Positions 56,922 to 64,000 of a stretch of DNA of 64,000 nt are shown here, piece by piece. The translations under genes were made by a program, and so were the position numbers. The notes under the pieces are model-generated. The model had not been told where the DNA came from. It searched no databases and saw only the letters and a list, made by a program, of their open reading frames with translations. The stretch covers positions 205,864 through 269,863 of the forward strand of contig NZ_MQUS01000013.1 of assembly GCF_001953885.1 (NCBI RefSeq), written 5' to 3'. Positions within the stretch are counted from its first letter, which is position 1. Every line of letters starts with the position of its first letter. This DNA comes from Streptomyces sp. IMTB 2501. Its GTDB lineage: Bacteria; Actinomycetota; Actinomycetes; Streptomycetales; Streptomycetaceae.

Positions 56922-58829
56922 CTACTGGAAGGACACGTTGGTGATCGGTACGCGTGCGAGAGGGCGTACGTTCTCGGCGAGTTGCGTGGTGGGCATGGCT
57001 GCCAGAGCGGCAGATGCGTCCGTTGCCGGCAACAGCGAGGTGCCTTCTTCGGCCAGGTCCTCGATCAGAGCCTTGATCTTCTTCTCCGTCACCGAGCTCA
57101 TCACGAAGACGTGGGCGTAACTGCGCCAACTCTCCTTCTTCTTGGGTTCCTCCGGGTTCATGAGCACGTCCTCGCAGGACAGCGACCACTTGGCGACCAG
57201 AGCTTCACTGGGCTTGCGGAACCGGACGGTGAGGGCGCCGGGACTGCGGGCGGGCCACAGGTCGAGACCGTGAGTCTTCTTGAGGTCCTGCAGCTGGCGC
57301 AGCAGTAGTTCGGCGAGGCGCTGTGCCTCCTTGATCTTGCTGATCTGGTCCTGGTACGAGTGCCTGGCCAGGTGGTCCCAGAGCACCAGCGGCGAGAAGC
57401 CGTTGCGCGATCCGGCGAACGTGGTGTCCGGGGCGCCGATGTACTGCGGCTTCGCGGGCGGCTCCAGCTGGTACTTGACCTTGGTCATGTAGATGCCGCA
57501 GGGCCACGGGGCGCCCGGCCACTTGTGACCGCTCATCGCGATCGACGCGACCATGTCCATCTGCACGCCCTGGGGACTGATCGCCGTCAGCCCGAAGTCG
57601 AATTCGGGCAGCTCCACCTCCGGCGTCCAGTCGAAGACGCCCGGCTGCTGGTACGCCATCCGCATGAACGGCACATAGGCCGCGCCGAGAGCACCGTCGA
57701 CGTGGATCCAGAAGCCCCGGCGGATCTCCTTGACCGGCTCCCCCGTGACCGCGTTCTTCCCGAAGACGAGCTCACGCCGGAGCAGGTCGCGGTTCTCGAA
57801 GATCGGCAGCAGCTTCTCGCACACCGCCCGAACGTCGTCGTGGGCGCCCTTGAACGTACTGCCGAGGTTGAGGCTGACCAGGATCGGATGGCCCCGCTCG
57901 GCGAAGAAGTCGACCAGCGTGGCCAGCGCCTCGATGTCGATCTGGCCGGTCCCGTCCGCGGACGTCTGCGAGGGGCCGGTCAGGGAGGGGACGTCCTTCG
58001 GCCACGGCAGCTGCTTGCCGTCCTTGTCCGTGAGCGGGCACTGGTCCTTGTAGAGGTCCTGGGCGACGGCGTAGAACGTCTCGACGTTCAGCACGCGTGC
58101 GGCCTTGGCGAACGAGTAGTGGGTGTCCTCTGAGTAGAAGGCGACCGGGCGGAACATGGTGGGCTTGTCCGGTGCGATGGCCTGCACCCACTCCAGGCCG
58201 GCGGCACCACCGACCGCACCGGCGGCGGCGCCGGCCAAAGTGGCCTCGTCAGGCTTGAGCAGTGCCTTGCCGCTGAGGTAGTCACGCGCGTTCCACAGCG
58301 CGTACATGTTGCCCTCGGTCGATCCCATGGAGAGCATGTAGCCCCAGTACGACTCCGGGTCCTGCGGGTCGTGCGGCCACTGCGCGTTCCACAGCGCGGC
58401 GTAGTAATCGAGCACCGCCCGCTCGGCCACCTTTGTGTTCGGTTTGTAGCCGCCGGAGCGGAACGGATCGCCGACGTTGTTGACGTGGTCCTCCATGAAC
58501 CTGCTGAGGTCCGCGGGGTAGCCGTTCATGTCCTGGGTGACCTGGTAGCCGAGCATGTGGTCCCGCTTGTCGGCGAGATAGAGCTCCATCGAACAGATCG
58601 CCTTGCGGCGCTGGGCATCGGTCAGCCCGCAGGGCGAGAGCTCGAACTCACGCGTCTCCAGACCGGGCTCGGCCGGGTACGAGGTTCGGGGATCCCTCGT
58701 GGGATGACTGACCGGGCCTCTGTGCCCATCAGCCAGTCCCTGGGACTTGACCAGCTGCTCCCAGCTCTCACCGTTCGGGCCGAAGGGGAACTGGGGCAGT
58801 TGCTGCGAAGGGGACGTGACTTCTGTCAT
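56922..58829 (-). CDS. Group II PLP-dependent amino-acid decarboxylase
   Basis: A 635-residue protein of the glutamate/histidine/aromatic decarboxylase family. Conserved features are LSMGSTEGNMYAL (cofactor phosphate), the cofactor-binding aspartate D378 in WIHVDGALGAAY, and the PLP lysine K436 in MSGHKWPGAPWP. It is longer than the usual 450-500 residues because of an extended N-terminus (with FELSPCGLTDAQRRKAICSMELYLADKRDHMLGYQV) and an insert with DKDGKQLPWPKD. It should convert an amino acid to an amine; the substrate cannot be named. The small gene at 56568 follows it. Confidence 0.87.
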   Translation of the reverse strand: MTEVTSPSQQLPQFPFGPNGESWEQLVKSQGLADGHRGPVSHPTRDPRTSYPAEPGLETREFELSPCGLTDAQRRKAICSMELYLADKRDHMLGYQVTQDMNGYPADLSRFMEDHVNNVGDPFRSGGYKPNTKVAERAVLDYYAALWNAQWPHDPQDPESYWGYMLSMGSTEGNMYALWNARDYLSGKALLKPDEATLAGAAAGAVGGAAGLEWVQAIAPDKPTMFRPVAFYSEDTHYSFAKAARVLNVETFYAVAQDLYKDQCPLTDKDGKQLPWPKDVPSLTGPSQTSADGTGQIDIEALATLVDFFAERGHPILVSLNLGSTFKGAHDDVRAVCEKLLPIFENRDLLRRELVFGKNAVTGEPVKEIRRGFWIHVDGALGAAYVPFMRMAYQQPGVFDWTPEVELPEFDFGLTAISPQGVQMDMVASIAMSGHKWPGAPWPCGIYMTKVKYQLEPPAKPQYIGAPDTTFAGSRNGFSPLVLWDHLARHSYQDQISKIKEAQRLAELLLRQLQDLKKTHGLDLWPARSPGALTVRFRKPSEALVAKWSLSCEDVLMNPEEPKKKESWRSYAHVFVMSSVTEKKIKALIEDLAEEGTSLLPATDASAALAAMPTTQLAENVRPLARVPITNVSFQ

Positions 58830-59280
58830 GGGGGACACTCCCTGCCGACGCCGGGCACGGGCCGACGCACTGTGTTGGACACCAGGCATCGGTACCGCGT
58901 ACAGACGGCGGGGAATCGTACGAACGACCGACAGGCGGAAGGCGTTCACCGCACCGGCCCAGCCGCCTCACCCGCAACCGGCGATCTTCCCTGAAACCCC
59001 AGCGCAGGACCGGCCCGATCAGCTGCCGTGTCTCATCCGGCAGATCACTCGGGTACGGCCGGCGCCCGCCCACTCTTCCCAGCAGACCGCCTCCCTGGCC
59101 GACCGCGCAGCACCGGAACCGGACAAGCCGCCTGGACCGCGAAGCCCCGGGAGGAGGGGCTCGTCCAGGTGTCACCTGGTCGGCTGCCCCCTGTCGCGGT
59201 AGGAGGGGAAACGTAGGACGCTGCCCTCAGTTGCGGCGATGCCACTCCGCAGCACCACCGCAAAGGGGTCTTGAACCGGC
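58830..59280. other. 451-bp divergent region without a supported gene
   Basis: Separates the decarboxylase gene (minus) from the SET-domain gene (plus). It must hold both promoters. I see no clear palindrome or family-like open frame. Confidence 0.55.
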
Positions 59281-59739
59281 ATGGTGGCTGTGCGGATCGT
59301 TGACCAACCCGGAACCGGCCTCGGCCTGGTCACCGAGGTTGCCCGCAGGGAAGGCGATGTGGTGGCCACGATCTGTGGGCCTGAGTACCGTTCCCACCCC
59401 ACTCGCACCTCCATCCAGATCGCCGCTGACCGGCACATCGACGGCCTTCAGGTCGTGGCCTACCTCAACCACTCCTGTGATCCGGGCACCTACGTGGACG
59501 TCAAGTCTCTGACCGTCATCGCCGCCCGGGACCTGGTCCCCGGGGACGCGCTGACCTTCTTCTATCCCTCCACAGAATGGGCCATGGCCTGCCCTTTCGT
59601 CTGCGCATGCGCGAGCGACGAATGCCTGGGCCGTATCCACGGAGCTCACAGGGTGCCCACAGCCGTACTCAGCCGCCATCGCCTCAGCACACACATCCGG
59701 GAGCTGGTCACCGTACGAGACGCTGCCGCGGCACGCTGA
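59281..59739 (+). CDS. Bacterial SET-domain protein, probable lysine methyltransferase
   Basis: A 152-residue protein with the SET core: GTGLGLVTEVARREGDVVA, the catalytic NHSCDP motif at residues 63-68 and LTFFYPSTEW with the Tyr95 region. A Cys cluster follows (C104, C108, C110, C115), resembling a post-SET zinc site. It should methylate a lysine on a protein or small molecule using SAM. SET proteins are uncommon in bacteria; here it is divergent from the decarboxylase and ends six bases before the GNAT gene's 3' end. Confidence 0.83.
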   Translation: MVAVRIVDQPGTGLGLVTEVARREGDVVATICGPEYRSHPTRTSIQIAADRHIDGLQVVAYLNHSCDPGTYVDVKSLTVIAARDLVPGDALTFFYPSTEWAMACPFVCACASDECLGRIHGAHRVPTAVLSRHRLSTHIRELVTVRDAAAAR

Positions 59740-59745
59740 CGAGGA

Positions 59746-60354
59746 TCACCGGGCACCGGGACCACGGTCACCGGGCAGACGCAGCAGCAGGCCCGGGCAG
59801 TGACAGGGCCGACCACACTGGGAGCAGTCCGCCTCGCCCGTCGTCGTCGCCCGTACCCAGTAGTCATGCAGAACGGTGACCGGCTGCCAGCCGAAAGCCT
59901 TCAGCACGCCTTCGCTACGGTCCGGTTCACTGTGCAGCCAGGAGATCACGAACGCCTCGGTGCATCGTTGCCGCAACCATTGCGTGCACTGTGCGGTGAG
60001 GGCGCTTCCGACGCCACGTCGGCGCATCGAGGCGGCCACGGCCAGGGTGCCCAGACGTCCGATCCGTCGGCCGTCGACGGAAGGTGGGGTGGCAGCAAGG
60101 GCACTGGCCGGCATGGGAGCGACAAGTTCCCCGTAACTGTCGTCATCCAGCACGCAGGCAGTAGCCGCACCCACCACAGCCGATTGCATCCCTGCGCGAG
60201 CAGCCAGGAAGAGCAGCGTCCCGTCGTGGAGACCTTGGAGCGCCTGGTCGACGACGAGCGCGCTGTGCCCCACGACCGCCTCGAACAGGGTCATGGCCTC
60301 CGTCACGACTCGCCGGTCGAGGGGACCGAGTTCGACAACGGCCCAGTCCGTCAT
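59746..60354 (-). CDS. GNAT acetyltransferase with Cys-rich tail
   Basis: A 202-residue GNAT protein. The acetyl-CoA segment is GTLAVAASMRRRGVGSALTAQC. The C-terminal 30 residues carry ADCSQCGRPCHCPGL, a four-Cys cluster that could bind zinc, which is unusual for the family. ATG 60354 is preceded by GAGAGGAG at long spacing. It converges on the SET-domain gene. Substrate unknown. Confidence 0.8.
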   Translation of the reverse strand: MTDWAVVELGPLDRRVVTEAMTLFEAVVGHSALVVDQALQGLHDGTLLFLAARAGMQSAVVGAATACVLDDDSYGELVAPMPASALAATPPSVDGRRIGRLGTLAVAASMRRRGVGSALTAQCTQWLRQRCTEAFVISWLHSEPDRSEGVLKAFGWQPVTVLHDYWVRATTTGEADCSQCGRPCHCPGLLLRLPGDRGPGAR

Positions 60355-60807
60355 CGCTGACAGCGCTCCTCTCCGTGTGCCGCTCGGGTTGGTGGCGGTG
60401 CGCGGTCCACGGCTCGAGGAAAATGGACGCCGAGCCGCAGTCGGCTTCCTCCTCGGCTGTGTCACAACCTCGTCGTGCTGGTCACCATGTCATGAGTCGG
60501 CAGCGGCACCGCGCCGCGGCACACCGAAGGCATACGCGCCATGCTGAAACGCCTGGTCGACCGCGGCATCCTCACCCAATGCGAACCCGGACTGTTCACC
60601 CGGGCTTAGCCAGCACCGACCGCCCAAGAAACCATCGTCTGGCAGTGCTGACCTGGCACTGACTCAATCCGGCGCAGGGAGCCAGAACAGGGGTGCGGAC
60701 GATCGTCTCGCGATCCGCAGGGCACTGTCCTCCGGCCGCTGCAGGGCGGCGACGGGCAGGGGTGCCCCTCGCCGCCTTGCTGCTCGCACTGGGGTGGAGG
60801 CACTGGC
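60355..60807. other. Gap containing only a gene remnant
   Basis: A 453-bp region between the GNAT and crystallin/PLAT genes. Apart from the remnant at about 60502-60609 I see no supported gene. It looks like decayed mobile-element DNA. Confidence 0.5.
60502..60609 (+). pseudogene. Remnant of a common transposon-associated winged-helix gene
   Basis: The frame reading ...HTEGIRAMLKRLVDRG then ILTQCEPGLFTRA and stop at 60609 looks like the C-terminal piece of a small winged-helix protein often found beside transposases in Streptomyces. No start, N-terminal part or transposase remains. This is pattern recognition without a database check. Confidence 0.45.
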
Positions 60808-61869
60808 TCAGCCAGGGTGCTTCCAGGCTCCCACAATCGCGCGCCCGTACCTTTCCGCGTCCGGGTTGGGTTCGCCCTTCACAGCCGACTCGCCGGGCGC
60901 GAGGAAGAGGCTCACTTGAGCCCCGACGGTAAGGCCACCTGCTCCCTCACCCGGGGCCAGATTCTTCGTGTGCATCCACACCTTGGTGCCGTTGAGCAGC
61001 GGGCAGTGCCAGACGGGCCCTGCGGACCCACGGCCCCAGAGCTTCACGGTGACCCACTGGAGCAGCCACATGTCATCTTTGTTCTCGACCTTGAACTCGA
61101 TGTGCTTGGGGTCGCCGAAGTCGCCTGGTGCGTAGACGGAGTACGTGTCGTCGTCGCCCTTCTCGAAGTCGTTGTAGTCAGGCTTGTCCAGCTTCGTCCA
61201 TCCCGACTTTCGGTCGCCTCTGGCGAACTGACAGAAGACGTCGGCGTCGGTGCCGGCCCAGTCGTCTTTCGCGGTGATGATGCGGACTTCGTACAGTTCC
61301 TCCCTCGCCGCCGCCTTTTGTGCTGCCGCTTTCTCTGCGGCGGCCACCTGTTCGGCTTGCTGATCCTTGCCGGTGATCTTGCCACCGGTGGCCACGTAGC
61401 CGACGTTCGCGAAGGCGCCGAACATGCCGGAAGCGCCCTCGGCGGTACCCGATTCCTTGTCGACCTTGCCGCCGAACACCTGGTAGCCGGAGTTCCGGAA
61501 CTGGTTGATCAGTCCCTGAGACGGAACGTCGCCGATGCGTGTGGAGGACACATCGTCGTTCAGACATGCACCGCGCTCGTTCTTGAGCTCTCTCAGGTCG
61601 TAGGGGCCACCCGGTGGCACCTTGAGGCATTCGCCTTTGAGGTCGGGATGCTGGAACAACTCCAGGGTGCGCTTGGTCTTGTTCACCACGCAGGTAGCCG
61701 TGTCACTGAAGCCGCGATCGCCGATCTCGCCGAAGTTCTTGGCTATCGACTCGTCCGCGATCACGACCCGCCCTTCGACGGAGCCATTGCAGTTGGGGTG
61801 CTCATACAGGGCGTAGGAGCCGGACGGGCAGACGTCGGAGCCTTTTGCTCGGATCACTTTGACGGTCAT
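60808..61869 (-). CDS. Crystallin/I36-like plus PLAT/LH2-domain protein
   Basis: A 353-residue protein with two modules. The N-terminal 110 residues resemble the beta/gamma-crystallin or peptidase-inhibitor I36 fold (GSYALYEHPNCNGSVEGRVV, LELFQHPDLKGECLKVPPGG). After an Ala/Lys/Gln-rich linker (QQAEQVAAAEKAAAQKAAA) comes a PLAT/LH2-like domain (YEVRIITAKDDWAGTDADVFCQF, HIEFKVENKDDMWLLQWVTVKLW). No signal peptide is evident. The start ATG 61869 has GGGAG upstream. The motif ATGTCACCCGAATGG lies 89 bp upstream and recurs before the small secreted protein. Function unknown; PLAT domains often bind lipid or partner proteins. Confidence 0.78.
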   Translation of the reverse strand: MTVKVIRAKGSDVCPSGSYALYEHPNCNGSVEGRVVIADESIAKNFGEIGDRGFSDTATCVVNKTKRTLELFQHPDLKGECLKVPPGGPYDLRELKNERGACLNDDVSSTRIGDVPSQGLINQFRNSGYQVFGGKVDKESGTAEGASGMFGAFANVGYVATGGKITGKDQQAEQVAAAEKAAAQKAAAREELYEVRIITAKDDWAGTDADVFCQFARGDRKSGWTKLDKPDYNDFEKGDDDTYSVYAPGDFGDPKHIEFKVENKDDMWLLQWVTVKLWGRGSAGPVWHCPLLNGTKVWMHTKNLAPGEGAGGLTVGAQVSLFLAPGESAVKGEPNPDAERYGRAIVGAWKHPG

Positions 61870-61958
61870 GGCGACACACTCCCTGCTCGCGCGTTCGACG
61901 GACATTTACGCCATAACCACCCTTCGTCAGGGCTCGTCACCTCAACAGTCGAATTAGG

Positions 61959-61973
61959 CCATTCGGGTGACAT
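61959..61973 (-). promoter_or_regulatory. Shared 15-bp motif upstream of the crystallin/PLAT gene
   Basis: On the minus strand it reads ATGTCACCCGAATGG, identical to 63529-63543 on the plus strand. Each copy points toward a start codon about 82-89 nt away, so both genes probably share a promoter element or regulator. Confidence 0.6.
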
Positions 61974-62093
61974 ATCCCGTAGTCGTGCACCCCGCTCGCC
62001 GTCCGCGCCCGGGCTGAGCTCTACAGACACACGTCGGCGAGGGAAGCGTGTTGTGAGGACGCGCATAGTCGGTCGTTATGCCGGTTCCCATCG

Positions 62094-62130
62094 AGAGCCC
62101 CCGCCGGATGGTGGTCCCGACGGGGGCTCT
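62094..62130. terminator. Hairpin upstream of the ferritin-like gene's 3' end
   Basis: Perfect 10-bp arms AGAGCCCCCG (62094-62103) and CGGGGGCTCT (62121-62130) with a 17-base loop followed by TTCT. It could terminate leftward transcription from the ferritin-like gene. Confidence 0.65.
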
Positions 62131-62131
62131 T

Positions 62132-62152
62132 CTAGGCGCTGTCCGATGGGTC
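62132..62152. repeat. Possible insertion-sequence end, copy 1
   Basis: ctaggcgctgtccgatgggtc matches 63481-63501 at 18 of 21 positions in the same orientation. Streptomyces insertion sequences often end with a comparable CTGTCCGA(T/C)GGGT word after CTAG. The two copies flank the ferritin-like gene. Confidence 0.4.
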
Positions 62153-62296
62153 ATGTGACCGGTGCCGGGTACATGACGTTGCGGTGGATGTGGGGCGGGG
62201 TTGGGGCTCCACCAGCGCGTGTGTCGGACTGCTGCACCGTAAGCTCGCGGCGCACTCCGGCGTGCCGCGCATCCGTGCAGTGATGGGACGTGCCGG

Positions 62297-63376
62297 TCAT
62301 GGCTTCAGGAAGAACTCCGGTCCGTAGCTCCTGATGGTGCTGCCGGGCAGCCTGATCTTCATGATCTCGGTCGCGAGCCCCGCCATGTCCCGCATGACGT
62401 CGATCGACTTCTGCAGCGCGTCGGAGGACCCCTCCGCCCAGGCCTTCTGCAGCGCCCCGAGCATCGCGGCGTACGCGTCATTGAACTTGTCCAGCGCGGC
62501 GGCGGTCTTGTCGTCCGGCTTGGGCCAGCGCCGCTGCGTCATCCTGTCCATGCCGTGGGTCTCTGGCCAGCGGATGCGGTCGCCCACGAACTCCCACTTG
62601 TCCGGGTCTCGCGAGACCAGCCGCAGGGTCTTCCCCGCGGCAATCTCGCCGAACCGGTAGTAATGCGCCAGCTCCCCCTTGTTGTGCGGATCGTTCGGGA
62701 GCTTCTCGGTGCCCTCGCCCTGCTCTTTGATCACCTTGATCGCGTTCAGGACGGCGTCGAGGTTGTTCAGCACCTTGAGCTCGTTGGCACCGATGTTCAC
62801 CGCCTGCTGCTTGGCGGTACGGATCTCGGGTACCGGCGTCAAATCGCGCAGGGCGTCGGCGATGCCGTCGTAGAACTTACCGATGGTGGGCTTGCTGCTG
62901 AGCACGGCGAGGGGGTTCTCGGGCTCCTCGATCTTCATGAAGTCCTTGAGGGCCTCCGACGACAAGCCTCCCAAGTGCACCTTGTGCCCGGGGTGGACGT
63001 TGCCCGGCAGTGCCATGGGGTAGTTCATTCGGCGGGCGGCGCCGACAATGTCCGGAGTGCCGCCGAGTCCGGTGAGGATGTTGCACACCAGGCCCATGTG
63101 GAACATCTCGTCGAGCACCACACCCGAGATGCGGCCGCTCACCTGGTGCTCTCTCGGCTCCCTGATATCCCACAGGGCGCAAAGGTATGGCGGGATGGTG
63201 CTCAGCTCCAGGTCGATCGCGGCCTGCAGAGTGTCCTTGACCCACTTCAGGTCGCGCTTCTTCTCGTCCACGGCCATCAGTTGGACGATGCGGTCGTTGG
63301 CGAGATCCTCGATGCCAATGATGTCGTCGAGGTCGGCTTCGGTGGGTGCGGCCACAGCTATCCTCACTGTTTGCAT
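62297..63376 (-). CDS. Ferritin-like protein of the VioB/RebD type (iminophenylpyruvate dimer synthase-like)
   Basis: A 359-residue protein with the ferritin-like domain found in RebD/VioB-type dimer synthases. Helical metal-site motifs are LQAAIDLELSTIPPYLCALW and VVLDEMFHMGLVCNIL. ATG 63376 is used, but a GTG at 63355 has a better site (GAGG) and may be the true start. The N-terminus is short and the second large domain of RebD/VioB is missing, so it is a stand-alone ferritin-like protein. Its partner oxidase is not in view. It may oxidise or dimerise an imine, but this is only a family-based guess. Confidence 0.75.
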   Translation of the reverse strand: MQTVRIAVAAPTEADLDDIIGIEDLANDRIVQLMAVDEKKRDLKWVKDTLQAAIDLELSTIPPYLCALWDIREPREHQVSGRISGVVLDEMFHMGLVCNILTGLGGTPDIVGAARRMNYPMALPGNVHPGHKVHLGGLSSEALKDFMKIEEPENPLAVLSSKPTIGKFYDGIADALRDLTPVPEIRTAKQQAVNIGANELKVLNNLDAVLNAIKVIKEQGEGTEKLPNDPHNKGELAHYYRFGEIAAGKTLRLVSRDPDKWEFVGDRIRWPETHGMDRMTQRRWPKPDDKTAAALDKFNDAYAAMLGALQKAWAEGSSDALQKSIDVMRDMAGLATEIMKIRLPGSTIRSYGPEFFLKP

Positions 63377-63480
63377 TCTTCTGATTACATACAGTAGCCT
63401 CCTTGGTTCGCTGAGGACCTGTCAACGAGGCGCGCTGTCGCAGTCAGCCCAGCGCACAGTTCACCGGCGCGTTTTCCTTA

Positions 63481-63501
63481 CTAGGGCCTGTCCGACGGGT
63501 C
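63481..63501. repeat. Possible insertion-sequence end, copy 2
   Basis: ctagggcctgtccgacgggtc, the partner of 62132-62152. It lies just past the promoter side of the ferritin-like gene. Confidence 0.4.
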
Positions 63502-63528
63502 GGGTCAGCGGCCCCGCTCCAGACAGCC

Positions 63529-63543
63529 ATGTCACCCGAATGG
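63529..63543 (+). promoter_or_regulatory. Shared 15-bp motif upstream of the small secreted protein
   Basis: ATGTCACCCGAATGG, identical to the minus-strand motif at 61959-61973, here 82 nt before the start codon at 63626. Confidence 0.6.
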
Positions 63544-63625
63544 AGCAACCCAACGTGCCACTCACATGGGTGAAGATCACGCTGGCCAGTGCCCCAACCG
63601 AGGCAATCCGTGAAAGGCGAACCAG

Positions 63626-63853
63626 ATGCACATTCGACGAATCCTCGCCGCCGTCATCGCCACAGCGGCCCTCGCCGGACTCGGCCTCACAGGCGCCACC
63701 ACCGCGCAAGCAAGCGCACCGAGCGACAACCCCTGGGACCCGATTTCCGCCGCAACGTGCCAGCAAGGCGGCGGAACGGTTACGAAGGCACAGTTCGGCC
63801 GGAACCCGTACTACTGCAAGGGCGGCACGTACGACAACCGGATCGTCCAGTGA
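63626..63853 (+). CDS. Small secreted protein
   Basis: A 75-residue protein. The N-terminal RRILAAVIATAALAGLGLTGATTAQA is a signal peptide with probable cleavage after an Ala-x-Ala near residue 30. The mature part is about 45 residues with two Cys (TCQQGG and YYCKGG) likely to form one disulfide. It is a Streptomyces-style small exported protein of unknown role. Its promoter region carries the 15-bp motif shared with the crystallin/PLAT gene. Confidence 0.8.
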   Translation: MHIRRILAAVIATAALAGLGLTGATTAQASAPSDNPWDPISAATCQQGGGTVTKAQFGRNPYYCKGGTYDNRIVQ

Positions 63854-64000
63854 CACAGGCGACCCAGCAGGCGCCCCGTAGCCGCGTGCTACGGGGCGCT
63901 CCCGCACGAGCGTGGCCGGGAGAGTCGTAGAGTCGGTGTCGACCCGCCGGACACGCCCTAGTAGTGCCTGGTCAGGTTGATTCGCTGGTGGCGTGTCCGT

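Larger units (their letters stand above)
61870..62296. other. 427-bp gap with shared motif, hairpin and possible IS end
   Basis: It contains the 15-bp promoter-region motif at 61959-61973, a hairpin at 62094-62130 and an insertion-end-like sequence at 62132-62152. No gene is supported. Confidence 0.6.

Noticed and set aside
63951..64000. Start of another insertion sequence at the window edge
   Set aside because: The sequence ctagtagtgcctggtcag looks end-like but runs out of the window, so it cannot be judged.

Overview
The base composition (very GC-rich, GTG/TTG starts, strong G/C third-position bias), the gamma-butyrolactone circuit, the SARP regulator and the mobile-element genes all point to a Streptomyces chromosome. 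No rRNA or CRISPR array is present; one tRNA gene (tRNA-Arg, CCT anticodon) is.

Region 1 (1-7045) is ordinary accessory chromosome: a LigB-type dioxygenase with a divergent MarR regulator, a drug-efflux MFS pump with a TetR regulator, a secreted M6-like metalloprotease and a tandem IclR regulator.

Region 2 (7023-40405) is the most striking part: a compact biosynthetic cluster with no NRPS or PKS. A minus-strand run from 24234 to 7023 encodes a methyltransferase, an SbnA/SbnB pair that should make L-2,3-diaminopropionate, a DUF2000 protein, a regulator of unfamiliar layout, a complete S-adenosylmethionine regeneration set (ahcY, metK, an adenosine-kinase-like gene, metH, metF), an FAD protein, an ATP-grasp ligase and an exporter. 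Its right half adds three more ATP-grasp ligases, an MFS exporter and a fifth ATP-grasp homologue that has lost catalytic residues. Between the halves lies a butyrolactone module (AfsA homologue, ScbR-type receptor, second TetR, acyl-CoA dehydrogenase-like and HAD enzymes, SARP) with three matching 24-bp operator candidates. My inference is a ligase-built, methylated, diaminopropionate-containing small peptide or amino-acid conjugate under quorum control; the product is not recognised.

Region 3 (40441-49983) holds the tRNA-Arg gene, an extra EF-Tu gene flanked by 45-bp inverted repeats, and a mobilizable integrative element (integrase, XRE regulator, excisionase, DUF3631 ATPase, DUF2637 membrane protein, MobC-like protein, relaxase). 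The EF-Tu copy carries Thr where E. coli EF-Tu has Ala375, a classical kirromycin-resistance position.

Region 4 (50004-56219) has a P-loop kinase, three overlapping glycosyltransferase-like genes, an XRE regulator and a peptide deformylase, possibly cargo of the element. Region 5 (56568-64000) is a patchwork of a group II PLP decarboxylase, a bacterial SET-domain protein, a GNAT enzyme, a crystallin/PLAT chimera, a ferritin-like (VioB/RebD-type) protein and a small secreted protein, with a gene remnant and possible insertion-sequence ends. Two of these genes share an identical 15-bp promoter-distal motif.
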